Below, one piece after another: positions 52,183-61,063 of a stretch of 64,000 bases of DNA (positions are counted from its first letter, which is position 1; each line of letters starts with the position of its first letter). Position numbers and translations under genes: made by a program. Source of the DNA: Brucella pituitosa. Its GTDB lineage: Bacteria; Pseudomonadota; Alphaproteobacteria; Rhizobiales; Rhizobiaceae. The notes under the pieces are model-generated. The model worked only from the letters and a program-made list of their open reading frames with translations. It did not search any database and had not been told where the DNA came from. The stretch lies in NCBI RefSeq assembly GCF_003049685.1, contig NZ_PYSY02000007.1:62001-126000 (forward strand), in the 5' to 3' direction.

Positions 52183-54448
52183 ACGCTTGCTATGGTCATG
52201 GATGACGTTCTTAGCCTTTGCGGTTTCTAAGGCCAGCGCCGCCGAGGAAATCAATGTCGTTGATATTATTAGTGGCAATGGCGATCCACGAACCAATTCC
52301 TATCTGAATATGATCTTCGGGCCGCTCTTCGACGGGCCGAACGACGAAACACTCATTTCGACGCTGATGTTTAATTTCAACGTCCTGTTCTTCTCAATAG
52401 GGCTGGTAATTTTCGTCTACAACGTCTTCATCGCGACTGCCGATACCGCCAATGAGGGCGAAGTTCTCGGTAGTCGCCACTCCACAATCTGGGTTCCGGT
52501 CCGTATCGTTATCGCAGCCGCTGCGCTAGCTCCGGTTCATCCCGGCGGCTACAATTCGGCGCAAGTCGTTTCAGCCTATATCGTCAAGGTCGGAACCGCG
52601 TCCGCAACTTTCTTCTGGGACCAGACCGCCAAACTGGTTGTCGAGCAAAAAGTGCCGGTGCTTGCCGCCGATACCGATAGTGCAGACGGCCAGTTTTTGC
52701 AGGCTCTGTTTCGCATGGAACTGTGCCGTGCCGTCTATAATTATGAAGTCGCCAAGGCTGGCGACGACATGAAGGGCATTTCTGCGACATGGAGTACTCT
52801 GGCCGGTGTTCGTGTTCTGCAATACGGCCTTCCGGAAGATAGCGCGGCCTGTGGCAAAGTCTCGTTGCCTACCGAAACTGTTGGCTTCCGGCGTCTGGCC
52901 GAAACTGCCAATACGACCGGCAAGGATGATCTGAGCAAAACAGTCAGCGCCAAGTTCAATGAGCTTCTGCAAGGCCAGCAGGCAAACGTTGTCGTCATGG
53001 CGAATGCGTTTTCCAAAGTGGCGGACGAGCTGGCCGTCGCAGTCTCCACAAGACAGATCTTGCCCGCCTACCGCAACCTTGCCACCGATATGGAACTGTG
53101 GCGCGGCATGCAGAGCGAGCTATTATCAAAATACATCGGTACGGACCGGATTAATCAGTCTGCGCAAACAGCGTTTAATCAGAGTGACGATATAAAAATC
53201 ATCACACCGGGCGACAGCAAGGAACAAAAGCTTTCCATCAACGTGACAAATGGGGGCTGGTCGCAGGCCGGTTTCTATTATCAGTTGATTTCCCGCCTTT
53301 CGTCGGATGCTAACTCAGTTGGATTGATGATGCCGACGACTACACCAGGCGGTGCTATTGGCGGTGCGTCCAATCCAAGCGGCTCGTCCTTTACTGCGCT
53401 GTCATCACAATATGCGGCCAACAACACCTACATTTTTGGCTCTGCCGAAGGTGATGCAAAGAAATTCCTCAACCAGATAACCGCCACCTATAACGGAACC
53501 GTTGAATGGTGGAACGAATCTGTCGCCCGGAGCGGTATCAAGGCGTTCACAAATGAGCGTCTGGCCTTCGCAGATAATGGCGGCGATCTGGCCAACATCC
53601 TTCCAACTTCAGGCGGGATGCTGGAGAGCATTGCTCTCTTTGCGCCGGATTCCTCTGTAACAGATCCAATGAATGCCCTTGTTCTGTTCGGCATCCAACT
53701 TACCGCTGTCGCGGGAATTGCCACGGCAGCTATCGTCTTATTTGGTGGCATGCCTTGGATCGGCGGGGCAGCAACTACGCTTGGCACGATTATGGGGCCT
53801 GCATTACTCGGATTGATGATTTTTGGAAGCACGCTTGCCTTTGTCATGCCGATGATGCCGAGCATCATCTGGGTAATGGCTCTAATCTCCTTCATCATTC
53901 TTGTCATCGAAGCCATATTCGCCGCACCGCTATGGACCATAGCGCACTTTTCGATGGGCGGGCATGGCCTGACTGGTTCCCATGCTCGCAAGGGATATGT
54001 CTTGCTGCTCTCCTTGCTCCTGACGCCAACTTTGATGTTGTTTGGGTTCCTAGCCGGCATGATCGTATTTCGCATTGCCGGCAATCTATTGAACGCCGGT
54101 CTCTATTACGCGCTAACTTCCTCGCAGTCCCTTGCGGCAGATAGTTGGGCAAGCTTTGCTTGGTATGCGGGGATGGTCGTAATTGGGATATTTATCATCT
54201 TCGTTTATCTGGCAATCATTGAACTATCGTTCTCGCTGATTGCTTCTTTTCCAGGACGTGTATTCCGTTGGTTCGATGATATTGGCGATCAATTGGACAG
54301 CCAGTCGTCATTGCGTACTGGTCTGAGTGCTGCGGGGCAAATGAAGGCCACGGATATTGGTGCAGGCAAGGCATTTGGATCATTAAATGGTCGACGACAG
54401 CAGCGCTTGGACGAAGAAAACAGAGCCAAACGGCTCGGAAGCGATTAA
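52175..54448 (+). CDS. dotA: DotA/TraY polytopic membrane protein
   Basis: A 757-residue protein with signal-like first span, a further span near 62-85, a large periplasmic loop (about 130-500) and a cluster of C-terminal spans (ALVLFGIQLTAVAGIATAAI; FGSTLAFVMPMMPSIIWVMA; APLWTIAHFSMGGHGLTGS, a block well conserved in DotA/TraY). It ends the rightward operon, as traY does in R64. No separate exclusion gene (excA-like) follows. Confidence 0.93.
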   Translation: MIKRLLWSWMTFLAFAVSKASAAEEINVVDIISGNGDPRTNSYLNMIFGPLFDGPNDETLISTLMFNFNVLFFSIGLVIFVYNVFIATADTANEGEVLGSRHSTIWVPVRIVIAAAALAPVHPGGYNSAQVVSAYIVKVGTASATFFWDQTAKLVVEQKVPVLAADTDSADGQFLQALFRMELCRAVYNYEVAKAGDDMKGISATWSTLAGVRVLQYGLPEDSAACGKVSLPTETVGFRRLAETANTTGKDDLSKTVSAKFNELLQGQQANVVVMANAFSKVADELAVAVSTRQILPAYRNLATDMELWRGMQSELLSKYIGTDRINQSAQTAFNQSDDIKIITPGDSKEQKLSINVTNGGWSQAGFYYQLISRLSSDANSVGLMMPTTTPGGAIGGASNPSGSSFTALSSQYAANNTYIFGSAEGDAKKFLNQITATYNGTVEWWNESVARSGIKAFTNERLAFADNGGDLANILPTSGGMLESIALFAPDSSVTDPMNALVLFGIQLTAVAGIATAAIVLFGGMPWIGGAATTLGTIMGPALLGLMIFGSTLAFVMPMMPSIIWVMALISFIILVIEAIFAAPLWTIAHFSMGGHGLTGSHARKGYVLLLSLLLTPTLMLFGFLAGMIVFRIAGNLLNAGLYYALTSSQSLAADSWASFAWYAGMVVIGIFIIFVYLAIIELSFSLIASFPGRVFRWFDDIGDQLDSQSSLRTGLSAAGQMKATDIGAGKAFGSLNGRRQQRLDEENRAKRLGSD

Positions 54449-54474
54449 AACTAACGGCTATCCAGAATAAAAAA

Positions 54475-54499
54475 ATACCGGCTCAAAGCCGGTATTTTT
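54475..54499. terminator. Terminator after dotA
   Basis: ATACCGGC, loop TCAAA, GCCGGTAT then TTTT; an A-rich stretch on the other side lets it also serve the convergent gene at 54521. Confidence 0.85.
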
Positions 54500-54520
54500 G
54501 TAAATCGTCTAAGCCAATGG

Positions 54521-54874
54521 TCAATCAAACGGCAAACAATATTTGCGTATGGCCAGACCGACTAGAAATAATGCTGGTGCTACCACAAACATCACGATTT
54601 TGAGTGACGTCATAGTGCCAGTATCATCTAAAAGAATGCGTCCTGTACCAAGCCCCATTGTAAACAGAAACAAACCCATAAATACAACGCCCGGGACCAT
54701 GCATAGAACAGACAAGGGAACGAACACGGCAAAGCGTACCGCTTTTTCCGTCTTCGAAATCGGCCCATATGCTTCACGGTCAAACACGGGCCGTAGATAT
54801 CTTGGCAACATGGCGCTATTCCATCCGATCTTGTTTCGGCGGATTATTCCATATCCCAAAACAGATTCCAACAT
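54521..54874 (-). CDS. Membrane hypothetical protein, 117 aa
   Basis: Two or three spans (VFVPLSVLCMVPGVVFMGLF, IVMFVVAPALFLVGLAI). GAGGT stands 9 bases before the ATG at 54874; ATG at 54811 is another option. It stands opposite dotA. A role in entry exclusion would fit the place but is unproven. Confidence 0.5.
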   Translation of the reverse strand: MLESVLGYGIIRRNKIGWNSAMLPRYLRPVFDREAYGPISKTEKAVRFAVFVPLSVLCMVPGVVFMGLFLFTMGLGTGRILLDDTGTMTSLKIVMFVVAPALFLVGLAIRKYCLPFD

Positions 54875-54886
54875 CCTACTTTTACC

Positions 54887-55288
54887 TCACCAGACCCGTC
54901 CCGGCCATGATGGTTCGGACACCAACGCATCGAAGGCAGTATCAGCCGAGACAAGCTTCAATCCGCGCGTGATCGCTGTTGCCGCGATGAACCTGTCAAA
55001 TGGATCGCGGTGCGCCCATTCTAACGTAGCTGCAAGAAGGCTTGCCTCTGCCGATACTTCCACAAGTCGTCCGCCCTGTTCGTCGGCAAGCCCGACCAAC
55101 CGGGGGAGAAACGGCTCCATTTCCGGCCATTTGCCCAGCCGGACCTTTTGTCCAATCTCGAACAAGCTAATGGCGCTGATTGAAACCGTCTCTGCCTGCT
55201 CAATGGCCTCCGTGGCAATGACTGAGAGGCGGGCGTCCGCCGTCAGCGACCAGGTCCATGTGTGGGTGTCGAGCAGGATATGCTTCAC
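54887..55288 (-). CDS. vapC: VapC-type PIN-domain toxin
   Basis: A 133-residue PIN domain: first acidic residue in ILLDTHTWTWSL (Asp7), Glu in SLFEIGQKV, and DPFDRFIAATAI with the third and fourth acids near 100, then LVSADTAFDAL. The family cleaves tRNA or rRNA. The GTG start at 55288 overlaps the antitoxin stop (GTGA). Confidence 0.9.
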   Translation of the reverse strand: MKHILLDTHTWTWSLTADARLSVIATEAIEQAETVSISAISLFEIGQKVRLGKWPEMEPFLPRLVGLADEQGGRLVEVSAEASLLAATLEWAHRDPFDRFIAATAITRGLKLVSADTAFDALVSEPSWPGRVW

Positions 55289-55518
55289 TCGCCACCCTCC
55301 CAAAGCGCCAACTCATCGTCGCTCATCGGCTCGAAGAAATCGGGTCCAGATCCTGTCAGTTGCCCTTTCAACAGGCCAATCGTGAATCCGTTCTGAGGAA
55401 CGGGGACGATCCTTACGACGGGACGCTTGCCCTTGGCGATGATAACCTCTTCGCCTGCCAGTGCCGCCTCGATAAGCTTTGACAAGTTTGTTTTTGCCGC
55501 GTGGACTGTGACCTGCAT
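55285..55518 (-). CDS. Phd/YefM-type antitoxin
   Basis: A 77-residue antitoxin: MQVTVHAAKTNLSKLIEAAL then GEEVIIAKGKRPVVRIVPV is the Phd DNA-binding half; the C-terminal tail (EPMSDDELALWEGG) wraps the toxin. GGAGG before the ATG at 55518. It is overlapped by vapC and forms the usual TA operon. Confidence 0.9.
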   Translation of the reverse strand: MQVTVHAAKTNLSKLIEAALAGEEVIIAKGKRPVVRIVPVPQNGFTIGLLKGQLTGSGPDFFEPMSDDELALWEGGE

Positions 55519-55526
55519 TTCAGCCT

Positions 55527-55560
55527 CCATTAGCTAACTTAGCTAATATATAAGCTATAA
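55527..55560 (-). promoter_or_regulatory. vapBC operator/promoter region
   Basis: Repeats of AGCTAA (TTAGCTAAC TTAGCTAA) next to TATATAAGCTATA form the expected operator just upstream of the antitoxin gene and overlap a likely -10. Confidence 0.5.
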
Positions 55561-55714
55561 CCTACCCGCGTGCAAGGAGTGGCTTGGGGAGCGGCGAAAG
55601 ACTTCCTTATCCAAATTCAGAGATACCGCGCAGCATAACGGCGACGAAGGTCAAACTGTGCCCACATTCTATTCATAAAGCCGAGTCTAACTTTTAGATG
55701 GGGGTATTTTCAAA

Positions 55715-56164
55715 ATGAATCAGAAGCCGATAATCGCTACGGAAAAGGATCTCCGTAGATCTTCCGCAATTCAGGCTTTATTGACGCAATCGCTAGCCGT
55801 TTTACCTACTGAGATCGGTGACCCCATCCGCCCGGTATCAATTGGTTTTTTCCAGCAACTTTCTCCGCTCCTCAGTTCAGAAGCCAGTGTAACCGCATTA
55901 CGTCGTGCGATCGGTGCATATGTTCATTCTAAACGCTATTATCTCGCTTGCCGCCAGGAAGGCGCCATGCGTTATGATTGCAATGGCAACCCTGTGGAAC
56001 CTGTTTCAGACGATGATCGACAGAACGCTGAAAAATGCTTGTCGACGTTTAAACAGAAAAATACCGAGACTACCAAGCAACATTCCGCCCCTCTTGTGGT
56101 GGCTGATCCACAAAGCAAGAGAGACCTTATCCGTGCTGCTCTGCTTGGCAAAAATCGGGATTGA
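55715..56164 (+). CDS. ProQ/FinO-domain RNA chaperone
   Basis: The 149-residue protein carries the ProQ/FinO fold: QALLTQSLAVLPTEIGDPIR, PVSIGFFQQL, ALRRAIGAYVHSKRYYLACR with the conserved Tyr-Leu pair, then EGAMRYDCNGNPVEPV. Plasmid members (FinO, RocC-like) bind hairpins with 3' U-tails and protect antisense RNAs. Its neighbours are vapBC and repABC, whose predicted ctRNA ends in such a hairpin, so it could act on replication as well as transfer. That target is my inference. Confidence 0.88.
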   Translation: MNQKPIIATEKDLRRSSAIQALLTQSLAVLPTEIGDPIRPVSIGFFQQLSPLLSSEASVTALRRAIGAYVHSKRYYLACRQEGAMRYDCNGNPVEPVSDDDRQNAEKCLSTFKQKNTETTKQHSAPLVVADPQSKRDLIRAALLGKNRD

Positions 56165-56392
56165 ACTATTCGTTCCGATAGGCCCAGATAATCGAGGCCG
56201 TTGCCGAAGAGGGTGAAAAACGACACAAACATCGAAGATTTGCTTGGCTTCGCAACAATGGTATTAACAGTACACGGCGCCTGGATTGTCGGCTTGCCAA
56301 CATACCTCATAGTCTATCGACTACGAAGCTAGACGTGACGCCTTTGACATTACAAGCTTTCTCAAAAGCGCAATGTTCACATAAAAACATAA

Positions 56393-57607
56393 CTATCCCG
56401 CCACGCTCAAATGCTGCGCGTTTGACCTGAGCAGAGCCATGATGACCGGACCAAGTGAAAATTCGCCGCGCTCCGCCCTTGAAGTTAAATCCCGCAAGTA
56501 CCCACCAGCCGATTTGATGTGTCCGGAACGTTCCAGAATGCAGGCAATCACGACGGCTGCATTTTCCTGTCCCATTATTTCGCAGGCCTCCTGATAGGCA
56601 CTTGGACTGACACCAAGCATCGATCGGACCACAACCGCGGCTGACATGAGGTCTCGCCAGTTTGCTATTGAGCCGGCCGGCCCATAATCGGTGATTTGAG
56701 GACATGCCTGCAGCACCATAGCCAATGAGAACGCTTTCAATGGCGTGCTCGTCTTTGGTCCGACTAGAGCTTCGGTTGCCCCCTGCTCTTTTCTAGAGCG
56801 AGGTTCAAATTCAGCGGTGGATTCGGTATTTGAATTCTGTATGTGATGCTCATTATGATCATCATTGCCGCTCATTTCATTGAAATTTGCGTGAATTTCC
56901 AACTGGTTGATGACTTCCTCGCGCAACAACTTCATCTCTTCGAGTAAGCTTTCAACGATTTGACGTGATGGAGAGTGTGGAAGGCGGCTCATAAGATCGA
57001 CGTAAACGGTCTCCATATGAATCCAGTTGCCGGAAATGCCCTCTTCCATCGCTGCTGTAATTAGCTTCCGAACATCGCGACGACAGATGGTCAAAGCTTC
57101 TTTCGCGCGACGGAATAGACGGGCTTCTTCGGCCACCTGCTGGGCCAGCTGCGCGAGTTCTGCATGACGGGCCAACAACGGCTCCAGACTGAAGCCAAAC
57201 GCCTCTTCGACCTTCCCTGCCCTATCCCGGTGCGCATATCGCTTTCCATTCGGGCTATCACGACGCTCAATCAGTCCTGCATCGATGAGCGCTGCGAGCG
57301 CACGGCGAAGCGTTGCGCCGGATATACCGTGGGCACGAACGGTAAGTTGTGCATTGGATGGGAAAACGATCAAACCTGCCTTATCGGACAGCTCGCCATC
57401 CGGATAGAAGCTCAGCAATGCGTTCAATACGGATAGCGCGCGATCTTGAATGCCAAGCATCGTTCGCGCTTCGCATACGTCACGGAACACTTTCCATTTG
57501 TCCACTGCCTGCCCTGTCCTCACTTCGGGCTTGGCAAACTGGCGCTTCACGAGCGCAAGCTTCGCTGGCCGCCGCCCAAAGGGCGTCGTCACATTTCCAA
57601 GCTGCAT
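56393..57607 (-). CDS. repC: RepC replication initiator
   Basis: The 404-residue initiator of repABC replicons: N-terminal winged-helix part (RDVCEARTMLGIQDRALSVL, IVFPSNAQLTVRAHGIS, ATLRRALAALIDAGLI), AT-rich central segment around 250 (the repC origin lies inside these genes) and a C-terminal domain (PQITDYGPAGSIANWRDLM, GGYLRDLTSRAERGEFSLGP). AAGGAAGG precedes the ATG. It is intact. Confidence 0.95.
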   Translation of the reverse strand: MQLGNVTTPFGRRPAKLALVKRQFAKPEVRTGQAVDKWKVFRDVCEARTMLGIQDRALSVLNALLSFYPDGELSDKAGLIVFPSNAQLTVRAHGISGATLRRALAALIDAGLIERRDSPNGKRYAHRDRAGKVEEAFGFSLEPLLARHAELAQLAQQVAEEARLFRRAKEALTICRRDVRKLITAAMEEGISGNWIHMETVYVDLMSRLPHSPSRQIVESLLEEMKLLREEVINQLEIHANFNEMSGNDDHNEHHIQNSNTESTAEFEPRSRKEQGATEALVGPKTSTPLKAFSLAMVLQACPQITDYGPAGSIANWRDLMSAAVVVRSMLGVSPSAYQEACEIMGQENAAVVIACILERSGHIKSAGGYLRDLTSRAERGEFSLGPVIMALLRSNAQHLSVAG

Positions 57608-57659
57608 TGTCTTTCACCTTCCTTTAGGCAAAAGAAATCCACTCACCATAACGGTGCCA

Positions 57660-57755
57660 AAGACTCTTGACAGTGATTCATGGAAATGCGATTCTCAGGT
57701 TCCTACATCCGAGAAGGGCTTCCACGACGGCAACGTTTTGGGAGCTTTTTTCTTT
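57660..57755 (+). ncRNA. Predicted repABC antisense RNA (incA-type ctRNA)
   Basis: Between repB and repC, on the strand opposite to them, TTGACA (57667-57672), a 17-base spacer and GATTCT make a promoter; about 50 bases on, GCTTCC/GGGAGC (57718-57723 with 57740-57745) and a T6 tract make a terminator. repABC plasmids encode in this place the small RNA that blocks repC expression. Expected RNA about 57702-57752. Confidence 0.7.
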
Positions 57756-57804
57756 TTGTGGTCTCTCCATATTGACCCGTTAGTCTTAAGCGGACTAGCG
57801 CCAT

Positions 57805-58791
57805 TCAGGCCTTAAACCGCTCGTTGAACTTTTGAAGCAGTTCCGGCATTCGGTCCGCCAACCATTCGGCGAATGGCGCCTCCTGCTTCGGGATCGTCAT
57901 CACGACACCCGACGGCGTATACTTCATGCGTCCGTAGTTGCGATCGTTAAATGTAAAGTCCCTTGTTTCAATAGGCTCCACGCTATCAGACGCCTTCGCC
58001 ATAGAAGCGACCATTGCGAAACGCGCAGTGCTATCTGCTGCGATAAATTTTTCCGTGCTTATCAGATTGTGGATTGCTTCAAGTCGGCTGTGATCTTTCA
58101 AAGCTTCGGCAAGTGCTGTCCATTTAGGACGCCCGACAGATTTTGCACGACCGATCGCATAGATGATGTCTGCAGGAACCGTTGAGCTAACCTTGAAGAG
58201 ATGCGAGACAGCTGCCTCACTCAGCCCCAATACCGGACATATGGCTCGATGCGAAAACCCAACGTTTTTAAGGTTGACTGCCCACATAGCTTGCTCAATC
58301 CAGGTCAGTCCCTCGCGCACACCATTCTCAAGCGATTGCTCTTCGATTAACTGACGATCTGTAAGCTCTCGTATGAACGCCTTGATTTTGGGTGGCTCGT
58401 TTTGGGAGGATTCTTCCATCAATGACTTTACGGCCGCTAGCCTTCTGTATCCATAAGCCAGTTGATAGTGACCCGGCTTCGATGGATGGGGTCGTACCAA
58501 AACTGGTATCTTCTGTCCTTCGGAAGCAATGGATGCTTTCAACAATTCCAGTTCTTTGTTGGCTTCCTCGTCATTGTCAAACCGATCTTTAAACGGCGAC
58601 CGCTCTATCTTATTCGGATCAAGAGTGACAATACTCTCTTCGCTCAGTTGCGATAGCGCGCGACCTACATTCGAAATGACAGGTGATGAATGACGCCGAG
58701 AAAAAGAATTTAAATCACTATGCTCGATCGGATCGTCGATATCAGCTTTGCCTTCGGCATCTGCCATTCTTTTGAGAATGTTCTTTTTCAT
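57805..58791 (-). CDS. repB: RepB partition protein (ParB-like)
   Basis: A 328-residue ParB family protein: the ParB/Srx domain (LVRPHPSKPGHYQLAYGYRR, LTDRQLIEEQSLENGVREGL), HTH (SHRAICPVLGLSEAAVSHLF) and a RepB-specific C-terminus ending EWLADRMPELLQKFNERF. It binds parS and drives plasmid segregation with RepA. ATG at 58791 overlaps the original repA stop (TAATG). Confidence 0.93.
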   Translation of the reverse strand: MKKNILKRMADAEGKADIDDPIEHSDLNSFSRRHSSPVISNVGRALSQLSEESIVTLDPNKIERSPFKDRFDNDEEANKELELLKASIASEGQKIPVLVRPHPSKPGHYQLAYGYRRLAAVKSLMEESSQNEPPKIKAFIRELTDRQLIEEQSLENGVREGLTWIEQAMWAVNLKNVGFSHRAICPVLGLSEAAVSHLFKVSSTVPADIIYAIGRAKSVGRPKWTALAEALKDHSRLEAIHNLISTEKFIAADSTARFAMVASMAKASDSVEPIETRDFTFNDRNYGRMKYTPSGVVMTIPKQEAPFAEWLADRMPELLQKFNERFKA

Positions 58792-60005
58792 TAGGATCGC
58801 TCCCAAACCTTATGTATCAGGGCAAGGATTTCAAAATTCACGCGGTCCGCGCTTTCTAGGGGCACGCTTGAGTGCTTCACGGCCTACTTCGCCCGGCTCC
58901 AACTCGTAAAGGGTCTTCTTAGCCACTGCCGCACCAGCTATAGCAGTCGATTCAAGTGCTTCCGCGACCAAGACGTCATTGCCAAATAGACGACGCATTA
59001 CACCGGACATGTATTTCTGTGGACCATCGTTTGGATTAACTCTGGTCAATAAGAACTTAAAATGATCATGTTCAAACTGCGCTCCAAATTGGGCTAACGC
59101 TTCGGACAAATCAGAGATCATTATGAGAAACTGATTACAGGAGGCCACATCCAGCATCGCTGGATGGACAGTTACACAATTAAAGACGTTGCCGCATAGA
59201 GTGCAGCAAGAGTCGTATAGCCGAGCGACGGCGGGGTATCTAGAATGACGAGATCGTAATCATCTTGGATCGAGAAAATCGCTCTGCCTAACCTTTCAAA
59301 GAACAGACCAAGTTCATCCCTATTCCGAGACGTCAGATATGATGGCGTATCGAATTCGAAATCCATAAGTTCAAGATTGCCCGGCACCAGATCCACGCCG
59401 GCGAAATACGTGGAACGAATAACTTCCGAAAGCGGACGGCGTTCATCGTCGTAACGCAATGCAGCATATGCAGTTTCATTTTCTCCAAGATCAAACTCGG
59501 GCTGGATCCCGAACATCGACGTCATGGACGCCTGTGGATCTAGATCGATGCAAAGCACTCGATAACCTTGGAGGCCCAGGAAGTGAGCCAGATGGACAGA
59601 GGTTGTCGTCTTGGAGCTACCGCCTTTGAAGTTTGATGTTGCAAGGATCTGCAATCTTTCGCCCGCTCGACGACGTGGCAGCAATTCCAGAGCTCCGTCA
59701 GGTCTTAAATCTGCTAGAAAGGATCTTAGCTGGTTCACCTGATCCAATGTGTATGTGCGACGATTGTTTTCCGCTCGTTCCGGCTGTGGCCCCTTCCCTT
59801 CTATGGTAAGCTGCCGGAGTGTGCTTTCAGGGACATTCAGTAGACGAACGAGATCAAGTGTGGAGAAAGTACGCGTAAATGTCTTACGTGCTTGCGGTGG
59901 ATAAAACGCTTCCCGCATATCCCGCAGTTCCACTGAAAGCTTCGAGGTGTAACCTTCGATCTTTGAAGCGGTATCTCTGACGCTGATAGGAGTGGGTTGA
60001 AGCAT
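58791..60005 (-). pseudogene. repA: repA partition ATPase gene, split by two small insertions
   Basis: ParA-like Walker ATPase of repABC with autorepressor HTH (STLDLVRLLNVPESTLRQL), deviant Walker A NFKGGSSKTTT and VLDTPPSLGY. From ATG 60005 (GAGGAAAGA upstream) the frame ends early at 59172 because of an extra GT in the ACAC/GTGT at 59174-59177; sequence goes on in the next frame (HPAMLDVASCNQFLIMISDL). An extra C in the run 58859-58862 shifts it again; without it the frame ends in TAA overlapping the repB ATG. Repaired, it is 403 residues, normal for RepA. As written it is inactive. Confidence 0.9.
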
Positions 60006-60121
60006 TCTTTCCTCTTGACGGTTATGAACCCGAAAAGCATTCATTACCGTCAAGATACCCATATCTATCGATTCTACAACAGATTTTTCGTTAATGAAAA
60101 GTTAATGCATAAACGAGACGA

Positions 60122-60181
60122 ACTTTACAGTTGTAAAGTTTCTCAAGCACCTTACTTCTTCCGAGCTTTACAACTGTAAAG
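60122..60181. promoter_or_regulatory. Paired palindromes upstream of repA
   Basis: ACTTTACAGTTGTAAAGT (60122-60139) and CTTTACAACTGTAAAG (60166-60181) are two copies of a perfect dyad about 44 bp apart. They are good candidates for RepA/RepB operator or parS-like sites. Confidence 0.6.
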
Positions 60182-61063
60182 TCGCAGAGATGACCACTCT
60201 ATCCCTCTGTCGATTGCTGGCGCCGCAGTCGCCGGCTACGCCTAAAGAAACCGTGATTAGAATCGGCATCCTTAGATGGAACACCATGTGTCATGTCTCC
60301 TGTCTTTCTAAAGGATCTTTGGATGGAAATCATTCTCATAATGGCCGCCACCAACCAATGTCAGCGCATAATTTTTTACTGAACTATGGTTTCGCCAACA
60401 ATCTATGCGAGCTTAATGATGGTGCTGGACCGAAGGATGGTTGCCCTATTAGCAACCTAGGGAACCCTGTCGGGTGGGTTAATTGGCCCATGCAAAGCCA
60501 TTGGTTTGCAAATTCGCTTCCGTTCTTAATGAACCTATAACGCCTTAAGATCCTCAGATAGCGGAGGGTTAATCCATCGGCTGTGCTCCGACGAATAGTC
60601 GAGAACAACAAGCGACCGATCAGTTGTCGCTTTTGTAATGAAAGCCGGCGGCTGTTGGGAGCTTTTCAGATTGGACAATCTAAGAAAATCCATCAATAGA
60701 CGCCGGTTGTGGAGCGCAGTAGTTAGAGACGGCAGCAATCACGCTGATCTACCGGAAGGGTTCTCTGGTTGGTCAGGACTGGATATCTGGACCAATGCCT
60801 CTGATTCCAGTCGAGCTACGTTGTGGCTGCAATCGAGAGAAAAGGTTGGCTAATTCGCTGCGTTATTCAAGCGTCTCTAAGACAACGTAACTCATTTATT
60901 TAGCCATTCGCGACTGACTCGCTCAAGGTAGAAGCGACTTCGAGTCGCTCCTTGTCGCGCGACTGAATCTCAGTGTAGATCAAACGCCGACCACATCTTG
61001 GCGATGTCGTATCGATTACTGAGCGCTTCGCTCAGTATTATGTTGCAGGATCGACCGCTCATG
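60182..61063. other. Non-coding stretch
   Basis: About 880 bases with no supported gene. Short dyads occur at 60933-60949 (AGCGACT/AGTCGCT) and 61019-61035 (CTGAGCG/CGCTCAG), near the 3' end of the large leftward gene; they lack T-runs. Confidence 0.4.

Noticed and set aside
60190-60853. ORFs of 70-116 codons between repA and the SIR2-type gene
   Set aside because: No ribosome sites, no domain-like segments, and frames overlap on both strands.
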